A DNA stretch of 64,000 bases from Nitrospinaceae bacterium (GTDB lineage Bacteria > Nitrospinota > Nitrospinia > Nitrospinales > Nitrospinaceae): assembly GCA_024644405.1 (NCBI GenBank), contig JAHELC010000001.1, positions 258,854-322,853 of the forward strand, given 5' to 3'. Positions 1-8,245 of this stretch are shown piece by piece (the first letter of the stretch is position 1; every line of letters begins with the position of its first letter). The position numbers and the translations under genes are program-made. The notes below the pieces were generated by a model, which saw nothing but the letters and a program-made list of their open reading frames with translations, had not been told where the DNA came from and searched no databases.

Positions 1-238
1 CCTTGCCTGCGGCGGGGGTGGCGATCAACTTCAGGCGGGGCGAAATTTTCTGCCACTCACGCTTGAAATACCAGACCAAAACCCCCTCCGCCTCGGGCAA
101 GCGTGCCAGAAATTCCTTTGAATTTCGGCAAACTACTACTGAAATCCCGGGCAAGTGTCTACTTAATTGCACCTTATGGCGTTCCTGGAAGTTCCAGGCC
201 TCAACATGGGGGTGGGTCAAATAGATCACAATTTTCAT
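1..238 (-). CDS. D-2-hydroxyacid dehydrogenase family protein, N-terminal part (cut by window edge)
   Basis: This reading frame is open from an ATG at 238 down to base 1 on the minus strand, so only about 79 residues are visible. The protein starts MKIVIYLTHPHVEAW and later reads LPEAEGVLVWYFKREW and PRLKLIATPAAGK. This is the usual N-terminal pattern of NAD-dependent D-isomer 2-hydroxyacid dehydrogenases (phosphoglycerate dehydrogenase/glyoxylate reductase superfamily): a short Rossmann-like strand, a 'which residue is excluded' helix and the 'LK.I...gaG' strand. GAGGAG and AAGG lie 12 and 3 bases before the ATG. The NAD-binding and catalytic Arg/Glu/His residues would lie outside the window, so the substrate cannot be stated. 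It is divergent from the HU gene. Confidence 0.6.
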   Translation of the reverse strand, partial: MKIVIYLTHPHVEAWNFQERHKVQLSRHLPGISVVVCRNSKEFLARLPEAEGVLVWYFKREWQKISPRLKLIATPAAGK

Positions 239-379
239 TTACCTTGATAACTCCTCATTTAGGGGTAGTACAGCTTTCCATACACCGATTTACGAAAAAC
301 CATACAATTTTGAAACAACCCACCTAACCTCCAATTTTTAAATCATTCTAAATCAATCACTTAATATTTCAACTCCTTT

Positions 380-395
380 TGGCACGACTCTTGAA
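380..395 (+). promoter_or_regulatory. sigma-54-type (-24/-12) promoter of the HU gene
   Basis: TGGCACG at 380-386, four bases, then TTGAA at 391-395. The sigma-54 consensus is TGGCACG-N4-TTGCA, so spacing and all but one base of the core agree; the -12 element has GA instead of GC. The predicted start near 405 would give a leader of about 33 nt ending in GAGGA before the HU ATG at 438. No upstream activator site was identified. Confidence 0.5.
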
Positions 396-437
396 GTAAC
401 ACAGATGAGATTGATAAACCTTAACCCGAGGAAGCCC

Positions 438-770
438 ATGATACGCTCCGACTTAGCCAATAAACTGGCCGCCAAGATGAACATTTCCAAGCAGGAAGCC
501 GATCGAACCCTGCTGGCCTTCATCAACGGCATCATGACCAATCTGGAAAAAGATGGCCGTGTCGTCATTCAGGGATTTGGATCCTTCCGCCTGAAAGAGT
601 ACGAAGCCCGTGTCGGCAAAAAGCCGGTGACCGGTGAGCCTATCCAGATTCCAGCCCGCAAAAAGCCGGTATTCCACGCCAGCAAGGAACTGAACCAGCT
701 CATCAACCGGGAGCGCACCGAACGTCCGGTTTACGTGGAAACGGTTCAGACACCCGTTTTCGCGGCCTAA
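438..770 (+). CDS. HU/IHF family DNA-binding protein
   Basis: A histone-like dimeric protein that bends and compacts DNA in the nucleoid. The 110-residue product starts MIRSDLANKLAAKMNISK, continues through the helical dimerisation region, and has the conserved GFGSFRLKEYEAR strand and the DNA-binding arm GKKPVTGEPIQIPARKKP at about 58-76. An extra tail of about 20 residues after the usual HU end (ERTERPVYVETVQTPVFAA) is not part of the core fold. I chose ATG 438 rather than the in-frame ATG at 405 because homologues start with this M-x-K/R-SDL pattern and GAGGA sits just upstream. HU, IHF alpha and IHF beta cannot be separated from sequence alone. A sigma-54-like promoter lies upstream, which is unusual for a housekeeping HU. 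Confidence 0.9.
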   Translation: MIRSDLANKLAAKMNISKQEADRTLLAFINGIMTNLEKDGRVVIQGFGSFRLKEYEARVGKKPVTGEPIQIPARKKPVFHASKELNQLINRERTERPVYVETVQTPVFAA

Positions 771-809
771 GGGAAGAAATTATAGTCAAATTCCGACCAG
801 CGGTATTTG

Positions 810-818
810 TGCTATAAT
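810..818 (+). promoter_or_regulatory. Extended -10 promoter upstream of the zinc-ribbon gene
   Basis: TGCTATAAT is a perfect extended -10 (TGN-TATAAT). The -35 region (TTCCGA near 791) is weak, as is common with extended -10 promoters. The expected start is near 825, about 84 nt before the ATG at 909. Confidence 0.45.
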
Positions 819-908
819 TTCCACACCTGACCGATTTTCGAACCGAGGGAGGTTTGGGAAATACCAGGCCTTTCCCTCAGTCCGGAATCCCTAACAAGGA
901 GGCTGGAT

Positions 909-1181
909 ATGAGTGAACCCAATACCTGCAGCAAATGCGGCGCGAATAGCGTCCTCAAGGGGGAGATCGGCCTTCGCACCAGCAGGGACCTGGAATTGAT
1001 CATGGTCGTCCGCAAAGATCATGGCATCGAGAAAAAGGTTCCGCTCCAACCGCGGGTCTGCGGCCAATGCGGATTTGTCGACCTGTTCGTTGAAAACCCC
1101 GAGAATTTGAAAATCACCTCCGGCGACAAACCGGTTGATCCCGGTTTCAAGCAACGCCCCCTTCTCGAATACGATTTCTAA
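909..1181 (+). CDS. Small zinc-ribbon protein of unknown function
   Basis: 90 residues with two CxxC knuckles: CSKCG near residues 7-11 and CGQCG near 55-59. This is the four-cysteine arrangement of a zinc ribbon. The middle part is a mixed basic/hydrophobic strand region and the C-terminus (EYDF) is acidic-aromatic. A very strong ribosome site (AAGGAGG at about 896-902) fixes the start. It lies just upstream of sdhC but has a 140-nt gap and its own extended -10, so it is probably a separate unit. I do not recognise a specific family; such small zinc ribbons are often nucleic-acid or protein adaptors, but nothing here shows which. Confidence 0.75.
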   Translation: MSEPNTCSKCGANSVLKGEIGLRTSRDLELIMVVRKDHGIEKKVPLQPRVCGQCGFVDLFVENPENLKITSGDKPVDPGFKQRPLLEYDF

Positions 1182-1320
1182 TTCCCATTCTCCCTTTCTT
1201 TACTCTGCTGAGGAATTTTCTCCCGAAAACCCTTGTCTTCAATATGCGATTAAGTAAAAATACAGAGAGTGTCACCAAATCCCCAAGTGAAACGCTCACG
1301 CTCGCAAACAGGGGTTCCAG

Positions 1321-2004
1321 ATGGGCAGCATCTCCAAAGGCCAGGTTCATTTTCTCCTTCTAAAAATTCATTCCCTGACCGGCCTGGTTCCTATTGGCCT
1401 GTTCCTGACGTTCCACCTTCTCGTCAATTCCCTGAGGACCGTCGGCGTGCTTCCTTACCAGTGGAGCATCGACGTGATCAACAACCTGCCTTTCCTGATC
1501 TGGATTGAAATATTCTTCATTTACATCCCGCTCCTGTTCCATTCATTCATGGGTATTTATATCACCCAGGTCGCGAAGCTGAATGCCATCCGTTACCGCT
1601 ATCCCCGCAACTGGATGTACGTATTGCAGCGACTGACCGGTGCGGTGGTGTTCGTGTTTCTCATTTACCACATGGGAACGACGGTAGCCCCGAAAATATG
1701 GAACGGTCACCACCTGTTCGAGGCCGCGCCATTTCTGATCGACGTTATGAATCAGGAATTCGCCACCTGGACGGGACGCATTATTTATCTTGTGGGTATC
1801 CTGAGTGCTACTTTTCACTTCGCCAATGGCCTCTGGGCGTTCTGTATTTCCTGGGGCATCATCGTGGGTCCGAGGGCGCAACGCAACGCCAGCATCGTGT
1901 TCATGTTGTTTGGCGGGGCGCTGACCGTTCTCGGGTTTGCTACGGTTCTCGAATTTTCATTGCACCCGGTGGACGTCGTACCCACTTTCAAGGGAGCCTC
2001 CTGA
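1321..2004 (+). CDS. sdhC: Succinate dehydrogenase/fumarate reductase cytochrome b558 subunit
   Basis: Membrane anchor of complex II in the single-subunit, di-haem b558 class (Bacillus/epsilonproteobacterial type). The 227 residues contain about five membrane helices. Histidines lie in helical contexts suitable for the haem ligands of this family: H17 (KIHSLTG), H32 (TFHLL), H74 (LFHSF), H117 (IYHMG) and H166 (TFHFANG). AGGGG lies about 7 bases before the ATG. The stop codon overlaps the sdhA start (TGATG at 2002-2006), showing translational coupling. This anchor type usually works with a quinone near the outer side and occurs with both succinate oxidation and fumarate reduction; direction cannot be decided from sequence. 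Confidence 0.92.
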   Translation: MGSISKGQVHFLLLKIHSLTGLVPIGLFLTFHLLVNSLRTVGVLPYQWSIDVINNLPFLIWIEIFFIYIPLLFHSFMGIYITQVAKLNAIRYRYPRNWMYVLQRLTGAVVFVFLIYHMGTTVAPKIWNGHHLFEAAPFLIDVMNQEFATWTGRIIYLVGILSATFHFANGLWAFCISWGIIVGPRAQRNASIVFMLFGGALTVLGFATVLEFSLHPVDVVPTFKGAS

Positions 2005-3944
2005 TGCGGAAACGGAAGCCGCAATATATTGTGATCGGCGGAGGCCTGGCCGGACTGGCCGCCACCATGAAGCTGTGCGAAGACAAAGCGAAAGTCACAA
2101 TCGTTTCGTACCAGCCTGTGAAGCGGTCCCACTCCGTCTGTGCCCAGGGTGGCATCAACGCCGCCATTGACACCAAGGGCGAAGGCGATTCACCGGAAAC
2201 GCATTTTTATGACACCGTCAAGGGCGGAGATTTTCTGGCGCATCAGCCGCTGGTGCGCGACATGTGCCACCAGGCCCCGGCCATCATTCACCTGATGGAC
2301 CGGTTGGGTGTAGCCTTCAACCGCACTCCGGAGGGGCATCTCGAATTCCGCCGGTTCGGCGGCACCCTCTACTCGCGCACAGCGTTTGCCGGGGCCACCA
2401 CCGGGCAACAACTGCTGTACGCCCTCGACGAACAGGTCCGCAGATACGAACACGACGGGCAGGTCAAAAAACTGGAATGGCATGAATATCTGTCCGCCGT
2501 TCTCGATTCCAAAGGTATCTGCCGCGGCGCGGTGTTGCACGATCTCCGGACCGGGGAGATTTTTACCGCCCGGGGCGATGCCGTGGTGCTGGCCACCGGC
2601 GGTCCGGCGCAGGTTTACGGCAAAACCACCGGCTCTACCGTATGCAACGGCGTCGCCACTACCACTTCTTACCTGCAGGGAGCCAAATACGCCAACGGCG
2701 AGTTCATCCAGGTGCATCCCACCGCCATCCCCGGCCGGGATAAACTGCGGTTGATGAGCGAATCGGCGCGTGGCGAAGGCGGCCGCATCTGGGTTCCCCG
2801 AAAACCGAAAGACGACCGCGCCCCGCTCACCATCCCGGAAGAGGAACGCTACTATTTTCTGGAGGAAAATCATCCGCGCTTCGGCAATCTGGTGCCGCGC
2901 GATGTTGCCAGCCGGGAAATCCACGATGTCGTTTACAACAAGGAACTGGGTATCGGCGGACAGCCCATGGTGTACCTCGATCTGACGCATCAATCCGAGG
3001 GATTTCTGGAGCATCGGCTGGGCGGCATTCTCGACATCTACACCAAGTTCACCGGCGACGACCCCAAAAAAGTGCCGATGAAAATTTTTCCAGCCGTGCA
3101 TTATTCCATGGGTGGCATTTGGACCGATTACGAAGACGATGGTCACGGTTTGATCGACCATCAATCGCCGCGCAACCAGATGACTTCGATTCAGGGATTG
3201 TATGCGGCCGGAGAATGCGACTATCAATTCCACGGCGCCAACCGGCTGGGAGCCAACTCCCTGCTGAGTTGCATCTACACAGGACTCATGATGGGTCCGG
3301 GAATGATCAATTACAGCAAACATCTTGGCTCTCATTTTGAGGATGTGCCGTCAACCGTGTTCGACCAGGCCCGCGACCAGTGGAAGGAGCGGTTCGAGAT
3401 CATAAAAAAAATGAACGGCAAGGAAAATCCTTACTCGCTCCACCAGGACCTGGGAAACATCCTGCTGGCGAGCGTACTGATTGTCCGGGAAAACTCCAAA
3501 CTGGAAAAGGCACTGATTCAGATCAGCGATCTGGAAACCCGATTCCGTGACGTAAAATGCCTGGACACCACGCACTGGTCCAATCCGGCGCCCAGCATGA
3601 TCCAGCAGTTGCACTGCCAGATTCAACTTGCCAAAATTATCACAAAGGGCGCATTGATCCGGAACGAGTTCCGCGGGGCGCATTACAAACCGGAATACGA
3701 CTTGAACCAGCCCGCTGACTTCGATCCGCACGAATATGTCGAATACATTGAGAAGAAACAATACGGCGAAATCCAGGAGGAGGAATTCTCTCCTGGACAC
3801 GCCGCCTATATGAAGCGATACGAGGAGTGCAACGAACAATGGTTGAAAACCACCATTGCTGAACACAAAAACCATCAGCCGGAGATCAGCTTTGAAGAGG
3901 TGAACACATCACTGGTTCAACCCCGGCCTCGAAAATACGATTGA
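2004..3944 (+). CDS. sdhA: Succinate dehydrogenase/fumarate reductase flavoprotein subunit
   Basis: The 646-residue catalytic subunit interconverts succinate and fumarate with covalently bound FAD. Visible landmarks are the dinucleotide-binding glycines (VIGGGLAGLAA, G12/G14/G17), the flavin-linking His43 in SHSVCAQGGINAA, the substrate region QVHPTAIPG and RGEGGRIW, the active-site RDVASREI arginine, and VHYSMGGIWTDY. It is the longer B-type flavoprotein that pairs with a b558 anchor. I use the ATG at 2004, which overlaps the sdhC stop by one base; a longer in-frame extension from 1698 only reads through sdhC in another frame and is rejected. sdhB follows after 9 bases. Confidence 0.95.
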   Translation: MRKRKPQYIVIGGGLAGLAATMKLCEDKAKVTIVSYQPVKRSHSVCAQGGINAAIDTKGEGDSPETHFYDTVKGGDFLAHQPLVRDMCHQAPAIIHLMDRLGVAFNRTPEGHLEFRRFGGTLYSRTAFAGATTGQQLLYALDEQVRRYEHDGQVKKLEWHEYLSAVLDSKGICRGAVLHDLRTGEIFTARGDAVVLATGGPAQVYGKTTGSTVCNGVATTTSYLQGAKYANGEFIQVHPTAIPGRDKLRLMSESARGEGGRIWVPRKPKDDRAPLTIPEEERYYFLEENHPRFGNLVPRDVASREIHDVVYNKELGIGGQPMVYLDLTHQSEGFLEHRLGGILDIYTKFTGDDPKKVPMKIFPAVHYSMGGIWTDYEDDGHGLIDHQSPRNQMTSIQGLYAAGECDYQFHGANRLGANSLLSCIYTGLMMGPGMINYSKHLGSHFEDVPSTVFDQARDQWKERFEIIKKMNGKENPYSLHQDLGNILLASVLIVRENSKLEKALIQISDLETRFRDVKCLDTTHWSNPAPSMIQQLHCQIQLAKIITKGALIRNEFRGAHYKPEYDLNQPADFDPHEYVEYIEKKQYGEIQEEEFSPGHAAYMKRYEECNEQWLKTTIAEHKNHQPEISFEEVNTSLVQPRPRKYD

Positions 3945-3953
3945 AGGTGACTC

Positions 3954-4706
3954 ATGCCCGACCCTAAAAACATCCGTTTGAAAATCAAACGTCAGGACCG
4001 ACCGGACACCAAACCTTACTGGCAGGAATTCAATCTGCCCCACAAACCCCTGGCCAACGTCATTTCCTGCCTCATGGATATTCAGATGAACCCAGTCACT
4101 CGACAGGGGCAAGCAGTGACCCCCGTGGTGTGGGAGTGTAATTGTCTGGAAGAAGTGTGCGGATCCTGCACCATGAATATTAATGGAAAAGTACGCCAGG
4201 CCTGTACGGCGCTGGTGGACGCCCTGCCCCAACCGATTGTGCTGGAACCTATGTCCAAATTCCCCATCGTCCGCGACCTGCAAGTGGACCGGAACCGCAT
4301 GTTTGAGAACCTCAAGAAGGTCAAAGCCTGGATTCATATTGATGGAACCTACGACATCGGCGAAGGCCCTGTTATTCCGGAGAAACAGCGGGCCAAGGCC
4401 TACCTGCTGTCCGAATGCATGACCTGCGGCTGTTGCCTGGAGGCCTGTCCCCAGTTCACCAAGGACAACGATTTCATGGGAGCTTCCACCTTCAGCCAGG
4501 TCCGCCTGTTCAACATGCACCCGACAGGCGCCATGGAGCAGGAGGAACGGCTGGAAGCCGTTATGGGTGAAGGCGGCATTGCCGATTGCGGCAACGCTCA
4601 GGTGTGCGTCGAGGTGTGCCCGAAAAAAATCCCACTCACCGAATCGATCGCAGAAATCGGACGGGAGACCACGTTACAACTGTTGAAAAACCTGTTTTTA
4701 AAGTGA
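3954..4706 (+). CDS. sdhB: Succinate dehydrogenase/fumarate reductase iron-sulfur subunit
   Basis: The 250-residue electron-transfer subunit passes electrons from FAD to the b558 anchor. Cysteines for the plant-type [2Fe-2S] centre are C64, C69, C72 and C84 (CLEEVCGSC...C). CMTCGCCLEACP supplies the [4Fe-4S] cluster, and CGNAQVCVEVCPKKIP supplies the [3Fe-4S] and remaining [4Fe-4S] ligands. GAAGGTGA precedes the ATG. It closes the sdhCAB operon. No clear intrinsic terminator follows; the next gene (ispH) begins 129 bases later. Confidence 0.95.
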   Translation: MPDPKNIRLKIKRQDRPDTKPYWQEFNLPHKPLANVISCLMDIQMNPVTRQGQAVTPVVWECNCLEEVCGSCTMNINGKVRQACTALVDALPQPIVLEPMSKFPIVRDLQVDRNRMFENLKKVKAWIHIDGTYDIGEGPVIPEKQRAKAYLLSECMTCGCCLEACPQFTKDNDFMGASTFSQVRLFNMHPTGAMEQEERLEAVMGEGGIADCGNAQVCVEVCPKKIPLTESIAEIGRETTLQLLKNLFLK

Positions 4707-4835
4707 TTAAACCGTTCCCGGTACCCGATTTTTATTTAATTCCCTCAGTCAGTCTGATATTATTGAGAATCAGGACTTATAGATATTTACCGTTCTACAA
4801 CGGTTGATCCCCATATTCATTTCGAAGGAAAACCC

Positions 4836-5720
4836 ATGAAAGTATCACTCGCCAGCGCTCTTGGAACCTGCTTCGGGGTCAAGGACGCCATCAATCTTGC
4901 TCTGGAACCCCAGTTCAAGGGAGATCTCACAATTGTCGGCCAACTGGTTCATAACCGGCAGGTCAATGAATCGTTGAAAAAAAACGGGGTCTCCGTCGTC
5001 GACGGAGCCGATGATCTCGGCAAGATCAAAACCAAAAAAGTCATGATTACGGCACACGGCGCGGCTGAAAAAATGAAAAAGAAACTGACCGATGCCGGGC
5101 TGGTCGTGTTCGACGCCAGCTGTCCGCTGGTGATGCGTGTCCACAATACGATTAAATCCATGGTGGATAAAAATTATTTCCCCGTAGTGATCGGGCAGGA
5201 AGACCACGTCGAAGTCAAAGGCATTGTCGGAGATCTCGATGACTATGTTGTGGTGGGAAGCGAAGAGGATTTGGAAAAATTGAGAGCCACCGGAAAAAGA
5301 AAATTCGGTATTGTCAGCCAAACCACCCAACAGGTGGAAAAGGTAGAACAGATCGTCGGGAAAATCCGGAAAATGGATTGCGTCGATGATGTCGCCTTCG
5401 TCAACACGATTTGCCAACCGACCCGCGACCGTCAAATTGCAGTGGGGGATCTGGCGGACCAGGTGGACCTGATGATCGTCATCGGGGGTTACAACTCATC
5501 GAATACCAAAAAACTGGTGCAAGTGTGTGACGAAAGAAATGTGGAAGCCCATCACATTGAAGCGTCTTCGCAGTTGGACAAGCAGTGGTTCATCAACAAA
5601 AAACATGTCGGTATCACGGCGGGAACCAGCACGCCGGAATACATTATCAATGACGTGCATTCGGCGATCCTCGAAATCGCCAGGGAAATGGGCGAACTGG
5701 AAATCCAACCGGTTCATTGA
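4836..5720 (+). CDS. ispH: 4-hydroxy-3-methylbut-2-enyl diphosphate reductase
   Basis: Last enzyme of the MEP isoprenoid pathway. It reduces HMBPP to IPP and DMAPP using a [4Fe-4S] cluster. The three cluster cysteines are C12 (GTCFGV), C96 (ASCPLV) and C193 (NTICQPTRDR). Substrate-binding His39, His74 and His124 and the proton-relay Glu126 (EDHVEVKG) are all present, as are the SSNTKKL and ITAGTSTPEYII segments. The length of 294 is close to the family norm. GAAGGAAAA precedes the ATG. The stop codon lies 8 bases before the ATG of the downstream squalene/phytoene synthase, so isoprenoid precursor supply and head-to-head condensation are probably co-expressed. Confidence 0.95.
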   Translation: MKVSLASALGTCFGVKDAINLALEPQFKGDLTIVGQLVHNRQVNESLKKNGVSVVDGADDLGKIKTKKVMITAHGAAEKMKKKLTDAGLVVFDASCPLVMRVHNTIKSMVDKNYFPVVIGQEDHVEVKGIVGDLDDYVVVGSEEDLEKLRATGKRKFGIVSQTTQQVEKVEQIVGKIRKMDCVDDVAFVNTICQPTRDRQIAVGDLADQVDLMIVIGGYNSSNTKKLVQVCDERNVEAHHIEASSQLDKQWFINKKHVGITAGTSTPEYIINDVHSAILEIAREMGELEIQPVH

Positions 5721-5728
5721 AGAGGGTG

Positions 5729-6835
5729 ATGGGGGATTGGGAGTATTGTCAGAAAACGCTGCCAAAAGTCAGCAGGACTTTTGCGCTCAATATCTCCGTC
5801 CTCAAGGGCGATTTGCACCGAAGCATCCTGACCGCCTACCTGTTCTGCCGCATCATCGATACCATTGAAGACGCCGCCCGACTCGATCCCAAAATCAAAA
5901 TCAAACTGTTGCTCGAATTTTCCCGCCTGATTCAGGACGCGGATTACCGCAAGGGATCTCTGACCTCCTGGGTGCGCGAATGTGAAGCCGTCGACGGCAA
6001 TCCCAACGACCTGGAACTGCTGTCCCACACCCAGCGAGCGTTCAATGTGTTTGACACTCTGCCCGCAAATCACCAGGCGCAGATTATTCCTTCGGTCTCG
6101 GAAATGGCCCGCGGCATGGCCTACTTTCAGAAAAAATTCGATGCCAACGCGCTCACCCTTTTGGAAAACGAACAAGAGCTGGAGGAGTATTGTTACTTCG
6201 TGGCCGGTGCGGTCGGTGAAATGCTGTGCAATTTGTTTCTGGAAGAGATCCCTCATGTGAGCCCCCATGCCCGGCAAACCATGCGCGACACCGCGGTTTC
6301 GTTCGGTCTCGGCCTGCAAATGACCAATATCTCCAAGGACATCATTGTCGACCGGGGCCGCGGCTGGTCCTATGTGCCACGTTCCTACATCGAATCCAAC
6401 GGTCTGACGGTGGAAGAGTTCAGTGCCGGAACCTCGGAGGAAAAAAATCTTCAAATCCTGGAACAACTGCTCAACAAAACCATGGGACACCTGCTGGATG
6501 CCTTGAAATTCACCCTGGCGATTCCCCGGAAAAACTCACGCATCCGGCTGTTTTGCATCTGGCCGTTATGGATGGCAGTGGAAACGGTGGCGGTTCTCCA
6601 TAACAACCGGGAGCTTTTGCAATCGGACGACCCCGTCAAAATATCGCGGAAGACGGTCAGGCAGATTCTGCGCCGGACACCTCTACTCTGTTATTCGGAC
6701 ACTCTGTTGAAACTATCTTTCGAACGCATCCAGAAACGCGCGGAATTGATCCACCCGCCGACATTCGATCTCCAAAACCTGAAATCTCGCTTATCCGCGT
6801 TGGCCTTGGACGACCAGGCGGCTCTGCAAACTTGA
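5729..6835 (+). CDS. Squalene/phytoene synthase family protein
   Basis: Trans-isoprenyl diphosphate synthase (head-to-head type) that condenses two C15 or C20 prenyl diphosphates to squalene or phytoene. The first Asp-rich motif is DTIED at 44-48, preceded by AYLFCRII. The second is NISKDIIVDRGRGWSYVP near residue 200. AVGEML lies between, as expected. At about 368 residues it is longer than many bacterial CrtB/HpnC/HpnD proteins and nearer to true squalene synthase in size. I prefer ATG 5729; a TTG at 5717 overlapping the ispH stop is possible. With ispH directly upstream the role is secure at pathway level, but squalene versus phytoene cannot be fixed from sequence. Confidence 0.85.
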   Translation: MGDWEYCQKTLPKVSRTFALNISVLKGDLHRSILTAYLFCRIIDTIEDAARLDPKIKIKLLLEFSRLIQDADYRKGSLTSWVRECEAVDGNPNDLELLSHTQRAFNVFDTLPANHQAQIIPSVSEMARGMAYFQKKFDANALTLLENEQELEEYCYFVAGAVGEMLCNLFLEEIPHVSPHARQTMRDTAVSFGLGLQMTNISKDIIVDRGRGWSYVPRSYIESNGLTVEEFSAGTSEEKNLQILEQLLNKTMGHLLDALKFTLAIPRKNSRIRLFCIWPLWMAVETVAVLHNNRELLQSDDPVKISRKTVRQILRRTPLLCYSDTLLKLSFERIQKRAELIHPPTFDLQNLKSRLSALALDDQAALQT

Positions 6836-6840
6836 TTCTC

Positions 6841-7290
6841 ATGACAGACGATAAACCCCGCTTCACCGATAATAACGATAACACCATCACCGATAATCTG
6901 ACCGGCCTGATGTGGGCCAAAGAGGACTCCTGGCAAATGGAAACCCGATGGCTTTCCTGGGACGAAGCCAGCGAATATTCGAAGAATATGGCTTATCAGC
7001 AATTGGCCGGGTACAACGACTGGCGGCTTCCGGAAAAGGAAGAAATGTTGACCCTGATAGATCCGGACCATACCATCCAGGACAAATACGGCAAAGACAT
7101 GAAAATGAATCCGGTCTTTCCCAACGGCCCGCTGGCCACCGTCTGGACGGCCGATGGCATCGGACAGGACGGATATATCGTGAATTTCACCACCGGCAAG
7201 GCCGATACCCTCTATAAAAGCAAAAGCGGCCGGATGGCGGTCCGGGCGGTCCGGGGCACCAAGATGAGCGAACGTCCTTCCCAACGGTGA
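6841..7290 (+). CDS. DUF1566 (Lcl C-terminal-like) domain protein
   Basis: About 149 residues with the DUF1566 signature: RFTDNNDNTITDNLTGLMW near the start, a WLSWDEASEYSK helix, GYNDWRLPEKEEMLTLID, and a C-terminal VWTADG...VRAVRG strand. The family has a C-type-lectin/FGE-like fold, often in surface or secreted proteins, but no signal peptide is visible here. The start lies only 5 bases after the synthase stop (an overlapping TTG at 6832 is the alternative), so it probably belongs to the ispH transcript. No enzymatic role can be assigned. Confidence 0.7.
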   Translation: MTDDKPRFTDNNDNTITDNLTGLMWAKEDSWQMETRWLSWDEASEYSKNMAYQQLAGYNDWRLPEKEEMLTLIDPDHTIQDKYGKDMKMNPVFPNGPLATVWTADGIGQDGYIVNFTTGKADTLYKSKSGRMAVRAVRGTKMSERPSQR

Positions 7291-7365
7291 CCTTTCTCTG
7301 GTACAATCCTTTTCGAATTCCCGTCATCTTAATTTGAGTCGCTAACCGCTTTTGAGGACATTGCT

Positions 7366-7812
7366 GTGAATAAAAACAGTCTTTATGCCCTGGCCGGTTC
7401 CATTTGGGGACTGGTGGGATTATTTCTGGTGATTCGGGGAGCAGTCATGTACCAGGCCGCCCTGGATACACAAAACGCCACCCAAACCGCCCTGATGATC
7501 TCCATCGCTATTGCCGTTATCATCGGCGTAGCCAAGGGCAAGTTTGTGCTCTCCAAAACCGCGCGCCGCAACAAATCGCGCATTGACAGCATCGAAGGAC
7601 CGTTGAAGGTCCATCACGTGTACGCCAAATCTTTTTATATTCTGATCGCCGGCATGATCGCTCTGGGCGTCTCCCTGCGCCACTTCAACGAATACCTGGG
7701 AGGTTACGTGGTGGTGGCCGCCATCTATTGCGGCATCGGCCTGGCCCTGATGGTCTCCAGCCTAACCTACTGGAAACAGGACGCCCAACCCGCAGTGGAA
7801 GAAAATTCCTGA
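7366..7812 (+). CDS. Membrane protein of unknown function
   Basis: 148 residues with four hydrophobic segments (about 7-27, 41-58, 86-104 and 110-130). A basic loop, KGKFVLSKTARRNKSR, lies between the first and second pairs. The start is a GTG at 7366 with GAGGA 8 bases upstream. It is followed after 19 bases by another small membrane protein, so the two are likely one operon. I do not recognise a named family. The basic inner loop suggests a cytoplasmic loop by the positive-inside rule; nothing more can be said. Confidence 0.7.
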   Translation: MNKNSLYALAGSIWGLVGLFLVIRGAVMYQAALDTQNATQTALMISIAIAVIIGVAKGKFVLSKTARRNKSRIDSIEGPLKVHHVYAKSFYILIAGMIALGVSLRHFNEYLGGYVVVAAIYCGIGLALMVSSLTYWKQDAQPAVEENS

Positions 7813-7831
7813 GACAGGCACTTCGATCCTT

Positions 7832-8239
7832 ATGAAAAATTTCTTCCTGACGCTCCATATGGTTTCGATGTGTCTCGTGGTGGGCACGCTGTTCCTGCAA
7901 TCGCTGACGGTCGTGTTCCGCCTGCGGCTCAAATCGGCGCACGAGCGCGAAGGTCTCAGAAAAACGCAGGTCCGTATCCACAAGTTCATTTATTACCCGA
8001 TCCTGTTTGTGACGGTCGCTTCCGGCCTCTACCTGGCGATCAAAACCGGGGTATTTGACGAGGCCCAATGGATTTATCCCAAGCTGGGCCTGCTGTTGGT
8101 GTTGGTGGCATTGGGATTTCAGAACGGCCGGCAGATTAATCAGGACCAGTTACCCAAAAAATACGCTATGATGGTGCATATCGCCATATTCATCATCGCC
8201 GGCGGCATGATCTATCTCGCCACCGTCAAACCGTATTAA
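7832..8239 (+). CDS. Four-helix membrane protein (CopD/SirB/DUF2269-like)
   Basis: 135 residues with four predicted membrane helices. Two histidines sit in helices (LHMVSMCLVV near 8 and VHIAIFIIAGG near 117), plus RIHKFIYY near 49. Small four-helix proteins with this histidine pattern include SirB and DUF2269/CopD-like families, some of which bind haem or copper. That assignment is a resemblance, not a proven match. It sits between two other small membrane proteins in the same orientation and the spacing (19 and 6 bases) supports an operon. Confidence 0.6.
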   Translation: MKNFFLTLHMVSMCLVVGTLFLQSLTVVFRLRLKSAHEREGLRKTQVRIHKFIYYPILFVTVASGLYLAIKTGVFDEAQWIYPKLGLLLVLVALGFQNGRQINQDQLPKKYAMMVHIAIFIIAGGMIYLATVKPY

Positions 8240-8245
8240 TGAGCC

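Noticed and set aside
2190-3335. Long antisense reading frame opposite sdhA
   Set aside because: It is a shadow of a GC-rich gene; its protein has no recognisable domain and sdhA is certain.
4754-4790. Possible promoter with TATAGAT before ispH
   Set aside because: No -35 at suitable spacing; CTGAT...ATCAG palindrome is short and may be chance.
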